Positions 57,685 through 64,000 of a DNA stretch of 64,000 nt are shown in pieces. Below the pieces are notes generated by a model. The model saw only the letters and a list, made by a program, of their open reading frames with translations. It did not search any database and was not told the origin of the DNA. The translations under genes were made by a program, and so were the position numbers. Numbering within the stretch: the first letter of the stretch is position 1; every line of letters starts with the position of its first letter. The stretch comes from Owenia fusiformis (taxonomy: Eukaryota; Annelida; Polychaeta; Sabellida; Oweniidae): the NCBI GenBank assembly GCA_903813345.2, contig CAIIXF020000011.1, positions 15,795,754-15,859,753 on the forward strand, read 5' to 3'.

Positions 57685-58066
57685 GGCCTTAGAAGTTTGC
57701 CACTTCCGAAGTTTGCCACTTAGAACATGGAGAATCTCATGGTACTATGAAAACTGCCCCTTGAGGTAACATAGTGTCTTGATATTGAAGAAACTACATT
57801 TCAACTCAGGCCTGTACCCAGCCTTTAAACGAACATTCGCCCTGGCCTAACTGAGGAGGAAGTTGACCAGAAAACTTACAAAATAAATTCATTGAAATAT
57901 TTTCGTGCAGATTCCATCACAAAATAAACTTTCTACTCAGCTTAGCTACTTTAAACCGTACATATTATGATCCTAGATATTCAACGACTATTGCTATGTG
58001 CTCTATTTAACCAGAATAACAATTGAATCCCGTTTTCTATCTTATAAAAGCAAAACATAAAATACT
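57685..58066. other. Putative start of first intron
   Basis: If the exon at 58069 is real this is the 5' part of its intron. No other feature was seen. Confidence 0.35.
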
Positions 58067-58068
58067 AC

Positions 58069-58093
58069 CTGAAAGTTTTCTCGCGCCATCTTG
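58069..58093 (-). CDS. Candidate first coding exon (MARENFQ)
   Basis: On the minus strand TCAAG-ATG-GCG opens seven codons, MARENFQ, ending at a CAG/GTAGTA donor (exon end 58069, phase 0). The ATG is embedded in AAGATGGCG, a YY1-type motif often found at transcription start sites over the initiator ATG. The exon lies directly below a cluster of promoter motifs and in a local CpG-containing patch within AT-rich DNA. The peptide is too short to assign. It could be the first exon of the gene containing the 427-634 exon (about 57 kb of intron) or of a different gene. Confidence 0.5.
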
Positions 58094-58165
58094 AACTATG
58101 ATCACGTGACGTAAACAATAGCACGTGGCCGAAATGTCAACAAGTGGTTGCCACGCCCCATTTTC
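58094..58165 (-). promoter_or_regulatory. Candidate TATA-less promoter for minus-strand gene
   Basis: Within 70 bp: CACGTG at 58103-58108 and 58122-58127 (USF/MYC-type E-boxes), TGACGTAA at 58107-58114 (CREB/ATF-like), and GGGGCGTGG (minus strand, 58151-58159, Sp/KLF-like). The YY1-like AAGATGGCG is just downstream. No TATA box is seen. The cluster is unlike the surrounding sequence. Confidence 0.5.
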
Positions 58166-58739
58166 ATTTTACTTGAAACCTGACTTGCATTTGAAACTGC
58201 AGCTGGTGTCTGTGATTGAGGTAAATAATTCAATTTTCCACTCTCTACTTCGGTAGATCACAAGGAGGACGGCACATGTGCATAGGCGTAGCCAGGAGCG
58301 ATCGCACCCCCCGATAACCTCATCAAATCGCTCTTTTTAATTGACTTTCATTAGGAACTTCGAATGAGAGGCATAATTGTCTCTGAAAATTTCGTTAAAC
58401 ATCTCAGGAGACATCAATGGAAAATTCTTGAAGGGTTTCGGATCCTCCCTTTAGTATAAGCTGGTCATCAATGCCGAATAATTGTCTGCGCAGCTTCACT
58501 CATGCTCTTGTTGTCGCACTTCTTGTGTTTGATCATTTATTGGGATGTAGGGGTTTGTTTCCTTTTAATCGGTTACGTTTTTAGTGGTTTTTTTCTTGTT
58601 ACTTTTCTGGGTTTTTTTCTTAACACACCATCTATAATCACACCATGTATCAACTATAAGCGTCCATAATTTTCAACAAATAGATGGCATAGGCATAGAT
58701 ATTGAGAGGTTTTATATCCAATTTTTATGTATCAACTAT
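58166..58739. other. Upstream of promoter; GGCGTAGCC fragment
   Basis: CATAGGCGTAGCCAGGAGCG at about 58280 resembles the end of GGCGTAG MITEs but no partner end was found. A plus-strand GAG/GTAAAT at 58220 could be a donor of a divergent transcript, unproven. Confidence 0.35.
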
Positions 58740-58960
58740 CACGCCCGGTGATCGGAAGAAATGAACGTGGGGGTAGCTGATTTTCACTAGAAAATTCAAC
58801 AAATCTGGAAGATTTATTTTTTAAGAGAAAGTTTACAATCGAATCGCTAATTGAATAGGCACATGACACAGGGAAATATGTTAGGTCTTTTAGGATTTTT
58901 TGGAACTGATAATACATAAGATCTATTAAAAAGGCGCAGCGTCACCAACGCACAAATGTC
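58740..58960 (+). mobile_element. Single-arm fragment of the 56845 foldback family
   Basis: Starts CACGCCCGGTGATCGG and follows 56845-57085 in order: AAATTTC/AAATTCAACAAATCTGG, TTTATTTTTTAA, TATGTTAGGT, AAGATCTATTAAAAA(A)GGCGCA. The second arm is missing. It may be a truncated dimer or a monomer. Confidence 0.75.
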
Positions 58961-59447
58961 ACTAAGAAGTGAAGTCGAACGAATGCAAAGAAAAGATATA
59001 TTGTACATAACGTCTTTTATTAAAATGCGAGTACCAGTTAGCTAGACGATCTTCGTTAACTCTCACGTCTTATATTTGAGTCAGATTACGTCCGGGGTTA
59101 CTTCAGTGATTAAGTCATCTTGCCAATGGTTATTCTTCACCTACCTGTCCCAAACAATCACGTAACTTTATTATATAAAGCTAGGTCATAATGGTTTCTA
59201 GACAATTCATCTCAAGACAAGTCATCCCTAAGACAACTCATCCCAAGACATCTCATCCCACTTGTATAATTGATAAATTATTTTGTCCTCTATATTTTAT
59301 TTATATCTCCTTTTCATTTTTTACGATTACAAAGTGATATTATTATACAGTGTCACTGAAATGGCACTTGAAAGTTACTTTTAGGTATCAGTGTTTGATT
59401 AATTCTGGATTATTCATTTTAATCAAACCAACCATTAACTCTCTTAG
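58961..59447. other. No gene; short CATCCCAAGACA words
   Basis: At 59205-59255 a short repeat with AGACAA/TCATCCCAAGACA occurs. No supported gene. Confidence 0.45.
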
Positions 59448-60746
59448 TGCCGCAATAAATTTCAAAACAGATATCTCAGTGCCACATTAATTTTGAATCA
59501 GACAGCTTTTTGACATATTTTGCACTTCCATCATTCAAACCTGAATTTTAGACTTAGTTTAGAACCAAATGCAATGAAACTTGACATGGTGTATCATAAT
59601 AACACTGGCTTGAAAATGCATGTACAACATTACGTCAATGGCTGTGCTGGTTACCATGGTAACCATATTAATCTTGAAATTTTATAAAACATGAAAATCG
59701 TGAAACTTTCCAATTTGAAGACAATATTTCTTATTACTGGTACCAGCGCACTCCATCTTAATTTCGGTTTTGGAACACAGGAATCGTCTCTTACTCAAAA
59801 AACACATTTATCAAGTCTAGATAGTGTATCCAAACGTGATGTGCTGATATTAGGATATGATTGATTGATGCCTTAATAGGTTTCAAAACAGACGTCTCAG
59901 TGCCGCATTGTCTTTAAATCGGACAGGTTTTTGACATATTTTGCACTTCCATTATGAAAACCTGGATATAAGACTTAATCCTGAACCAAATGCAATGAAA
60001 CTTATCATGGGTCATGAAAATAACAAAGGCTTGAAGATACATGTATAACACCAAGTGATGGTGTTGTGGGTTGCCATAGTAACCATATTCACCGTGGTAT
60101 ATTTAATAACAAGAAAATATTCAAATATCTGTATTCAAAGACAATGGTTTTGTATTAGTAATATCAGCACATTACATGTCATTTTTACAGTTGGTGCATG
60201 TCAGAATTATTTCTTATTCAGAATAAAACTAAATTAAATAAAGGATAGGGTTGTATCCAGATGTTTATATATAATGACTTAATGTCATAATAAGATTTCA
60301 AATACAGAAGTCTATTTGATACATTATCATTTAAATATAACATTTTGTAAAGATTTTTTTGAAACTGTATTGTTGAAATACCGATATTTCATTCAGTTGA
60401 TAATGAGTTGTTGTGAGATTTGATATGGGTCATCATCATGATGACATTATCTTGAAAGTTCATAAGAAACTTTAGTCAACTTAACATATCTGTTACCATG
60501 GTAACCATATTAAATCTCAGGTACAAAACATCAGGTAAAAAAAACAAAAATACAGATATTCAAAAAATCTCAATTACCTATTCTGTATTATTTAGCCTAG
60601 TCTATGCTAAATCAAGAGTGACTGAATCAGCAATTAATGCTTACTCTTTTATGAGATTGTATTTGTATTATATTTTCAAAAGATATAAAACAATAATAAG
60701 GATGTGTACAGTAGTAAAATTATATAATTAATGGTCCACCCTGTAA
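59448..60746. repeat. Three ~420-bp tandem units ending in a mariner-like terminus
   Basis: Matching landmarks recur at 420-bp steps: ACAGACGTCTCAGTGCCGCA-like words, TTGACATATTTTGCACTTCC (59511, 59932), and GTTACCATGGTAACCATATTA (about 59650, 60070, 60490). The third unit is the most diverged. The right end reads GGTCCACCCTG followed by TA, a mariner-type terminus. No matching left terminus was found. Confidence 0.75.
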
Positions 60747-60748
60747 AT

Positions 60749-61115
60749 GAAACATGTTCACCTTTCTGTATCTTGATTACTGGAGTTCATCTCTGAATGA
60801 TATCTTGGGAAGCATCTTTCAATACAAAGAACAATGCACCAGTTTAATTGTTGATTTGTAAAGATGCTACGTTGAGCATCAACATATTGTGTTGCCATTT
60901 ATGTTTATGAAAATAGGTTAGCACAAATAATGTTGTCATATCCACTACACATCCAGAATACCTTCTTCGTGCCAGATATTTGTGTTTTACATTGAACAGT
61001 ACATTTACTGGCTCAGCACAATATTTTTCTCCAGACTGATTATAAGTACACTAAACTGCAGCAATAATCATTTATTTCCAGATTCACTTTTAAACTTCTG
61101 GCTCATTAGGTTATG
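60749..61115. other. No feature seen
   Basis: AT-rich sequence without a supported gene or repeat. Confidence 0.5.
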
Positions 61116-61117
61116 TA

Positions 61118-61760
61118 CAGGGTGTCCCGAAAGTATGGGGCCCCCCCTAGGCAGACATATTCCAGTGTCGTCATAGTATGTGTCATGTATCATTTTAAAG
61201 TTTATCCAAAGTTACATTGATTTGCCAAGTATCATGGTTTAGCTCCCAAATGGGAAAAAGTTACAGTCATTTTAAAAGTTAGTGTTTTGTCAAAATAAAG
61301 TTCAATTTTACACCACATTTCTAGTCAATGAGTCCCCCCTTGGCCATGTTAACAGCAGCAATTATTTTCAGATATGACCTTAATAGCCCTTCAAATAGGG
61401 GTGTGGAATTTTATAACCCTCTTAAAACCTGTTAAGGCACTTTAGAAGAGTTTCCTTAGAATTTCTACCCTCACCGTTCTCCTTTTCCAACTCAATATCC
61501 ATCCGATCCGAAAAAAATTGCTGCTGTTAAGATGGCCCATAAGGACACATTGACTAGTGATTTGGTGTAACATTGAACTTAATTTTGACCAAACACTAAA
61601 TTTTGAAATGTCTGTAATTTTTTCACATTTGAGAGTTGAACCATGATACTTGGTGAATCAATGTAACTTTGGATGAGCTTTAAAATGATGTATAACACAT
61701 ACTATGACGGCACTGGTATATGTCTGCCTAGGGGGGGCCCCATACTTTCGGGACACCCTG
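61118..61760. mobile_element. Mariner-type foldback MITE, CAGGGTGTCCCGAAAG ends
   Basis: TA flanks both sides. Both ends begin CAGGGTGTCCCGAAAGTATG, followed by a GGGGCCCCCCCTAGGCAGAC block in each arm. The arms pair for about 260 bp (TTAACAGCAGCAATT is still inverted near 61350 and 61515). The central 120 bp is unique. No ORF. 643 bp in total. Confidence 0.92.
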
Positions 61761-62036
61761 TACAGTACCAGGTACATTGTCAATTAAATGATATTCCTTC
61801 AATCTCCTTTCAAAGGCATTATGCCTTGGTGTCCAAATAAATGTCTTTGTTCTTGTGTCATCTGTAAATCAAGTTTATTTCCACAATGGTAACTGAATCC
61901 AGGAATCTGTGCCAGTCATCTGAGCTGTTGACTGAAAAACAACAAACAAATTGGAATGACATTATATGCACTTCATGCAATTACATGTATGACGGTTTGT
62001 ACTTATTTTGGGATGATTTCATCAACAACAGAACTA

Positions 62037-62590
62037 CAGGGTGAGCCAAAAATGCCATTTATAAAAAATGCTATAACTTTTTTATTACCCAACCTGCATA
62101 CACACAATTTTGCAATTATATAGGGCCAGTGGTCCTGATTAATAAAGTAGGCAAATGTAATGAGTACTTTAACTTAGGATTGTATTTGCTCTTAAAAGAG
62201 ATGTTCAATTGGTTCGCCACCCTTTTTGATGATAGTTTTAGTTTTGGTTCCCATGCTGTATAGCATTATCGATGAAATGTTGGCTAAGTTTCTTCTAACT
62301 TTTCATTGCCCATCTTCTGGAAACCTCCCCATACCCTATGATCATAGGGGATTACATCACGACAGGACATCACGACATCATTGGCAGGATGGTCATCAGG
62401 CAGCATCAGTTATAGGTACATTATGTAAATTATGTTCATTTCTCATGACATGCCACATGTATAAGTGAGATGCAGGTGACATATTTTATTCTAGTAAACG
62501 TGTACAATTCATTATGCATAGCTGGATTGCATTCTCAAGTTTCTTTGGGTATAAATATGATTTTGGATCAAACATTAAAAAAATATTATT
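62037..62590. mobile_element. Mariner-type MITE copy 2, lacks piggyBac insertion
   Basis: Starts CAGGGTGAGCCAAAAATGCC next to TA and follows 6457-6909 then 7609-7720 in order (CCACCCTTTTTGATGATAG, CATACCCTATGATCATAGG, CACATGTATAAGTGAGATGC, TATTTTATTCTAGTAAACGTG). The right terminus is lost after 62580. The minor ORF at 62226-62468 is read through it. It serves as an empty-site control for the piggyBac at 6910. Confidence 0.8.
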
Positions 62591-64000
62591 AAACCCATGT
62601 ATTATAACATACTGGAATTTAATGTGGCTTTGACGATTGGTATGTTAATGTCTAGTATACATGTTATGGTTGAAATTAGGTTGACATTTAAGGCCTTGTG
62701 TAAAGTTTAAACCACATGAACTTATATTTCTTTGTATGAGAATAATAATGTCACAAGTGCCATTTTTGAAAAAATGAGATTTTCACTATTTAAATCATCC
62801 TCTTTCTTACTGAGATATTCCTTTACCTTTATCTCCTCTATAGCCTGCTTTTCAGTGTCAAATTGTCCTTACTCCATAAAAAAATTCAAATATACAATTT
62901 AACTTTGTTCTATGTATCACTTTAACCAAACAAATGACAGATAGATAGTATTGAAGTTACAGATGCCCAAACTTTCAAAAATTGTTTTCTCCATTTCACA
63001 AAAATGTGAGTTGGGACATTTGTATTCTCATAGGGCCATTTTTGAAAGTATTATTACCCATTGTTATTATCAAATGTGATGCAATTGACACTTTTTATCT
63101 TAATTTAATGTTTTCATAAAAAGTCAACTTTTTCGAAATATGACAAATGATATTTGGATGATTAAACATGGGGCCATTCACAATAAAATACTACTAAGGA
63201 TTTTATATAAATAGCCATACCTGCAGTCATAAATTGTGGTCATATAATCTGCTAGATTCAGAATTTTTTGATTAAAAGCTGTATTTAATGTTTTCAAGAA
63301 TTTTCAGAATCCGTAACAACATCTTCCTGCAAAATTGATTGTATTATAGCTGTGCTGGTAGTAATAAATTGCGGACGGAATCTATCATTTCGTACCACCC
63401 TATAGTTAATGGTAGTGCATAAATATTGAATACATTGTATGTATGTCTTAAACATTTAAGCCACTGGACCCCCTCCCTTCATTAGATCAACTCACACATT
63501 CATATAAACAAGTGAAGGTGATATGAAAGAGAGAGGCAGAAGCCGGCTAAATAATTTAATCTTTACCCGCCTCATTGATTTTCAATCTTAATCAAACGAC
63601 ATTCAGACGTTGTCTTGTGCCAAACACACATGCGTGCAAACCAGAAATCGACAAACCAGAAATCCGGATTTAATTCTTTTAAGCAAATGAAGCAAACATG
63701 TTCATGTATGTTAATCACCGTTTTAGTTATATCAAAATTCATTTTAGAAATTCGCTGAAACCATCGAGGGGCATGAACAGTGCTAAAGCTAGTCTATAAC
63801 CTCTGATAACGTCCCTATTTAATTACACGTTTTGCTCGATTGAATATTCTTTAATTGTCAATTCAGCTTCCAAGTCTTGTATTTAGGATCCAACACACAT
63901 CAAGGCACATATTTGCCCACAACCGGCGACAACTCCAGTTCCTCCCATAGCGATCGACTGCAAGATTGAGTAAAGCGAACCACCTGCAACGATACCCAAT
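62591..64000. other. No gene supported
   Basis: AT-rich to about 63850. The last 120 bp is less AT-rich and contains several CpG. On the minus strand GGAGGAACTGGAGTTGTCGCC opens with an ATG (about 63950) for 21 codons before a stop. Without more sequence this cannot be called a gene start. Confidence 0.35.

Noticed and set aside
57440-57769. 109-codon plus ORF
   Set aside because: It lies in the right arm of the 835-bp foldback and runs across its border. No conserved motif.

Overview
The window looks like gene-poor, AT-rich nuclear DNA from an invertebrate animal, probably marine. The evidence is the absence of any long open reading frame, canonical GT/AG splice signals, poly(A)-tailed LINE debris, and dense small DNA transposons (mariner, piggyBac, hAT-like). 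I cannot name the species or phylum from sequence alone. No bacterial, viral or organellar gene was seen.

Genes: two strong protein-gene signals are on the minus strand. One is an internal exon at 427-634, with a TTTCAG acceptor, a CAG/GTGAGT donor and 68 open codons; its product is not recognised. The other is a probable promoter plus first coding exon at 58069-58165, with a GC-box, two CACGTG boxes, TGACGTAA, a YY1-like AAGATGGCG that contains the start codon, and seven codons before a donor. They could belong to one gene with very large introns or to two genes. A 54-nt plus-strand exon candidate (54370-54423) and weaker exon candidates are listed at low confidence.

Layout: 0.1-6.4 kb holds small repeats around the exon. 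At 6.5-7.8 kb a piggyBac remnant lies inside a mariner-type MITE. At 10.3-13.9 kb there are two long foldback elements. At 15-20.3 kb there are MITEs, a tRNA-like SINE head and a 1.09-kb foldback element. At 22.25-23.03 kb there is a 21-bp satellite. At 23.7-30.1 kb there are MITEs and minisatellites. The interval 34.3-43.2 kb is one 8.9-kb array of four Helitron-like bodies made of about 475-bp monomers. At 43.2-47.6 kb a mariner MITE, a LINE tail and a TA-flanked MITE surround or interrupt a 32-bp tandem repeat. At 51.5-52.8 kb a mariner with a broken D34D transposase contains a second element. At 56.8-57.7 kb there is an inverted-dimer foldback. At 59.4-62.6 kb there are mariner-related repeats.

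The most interesting signals are four. (1) The Helitron-like array has three stacked 5' heads and four successive 3' ends, as expected if copies insert repeatedly into their own 5' TTA microsatellite. (2) Two foldback elements, 10301-11131 and 56845-57679, differ in sequence but share almost the same internal geometry and 5-bp target duplications. (3) Seven elements of five families have 5-bp direct flanks, which suggests a shared transposase type. (4) One short repeat family has all nine copies in the same orientation. Everything rests on reading by eye; no alignment or database search was run.
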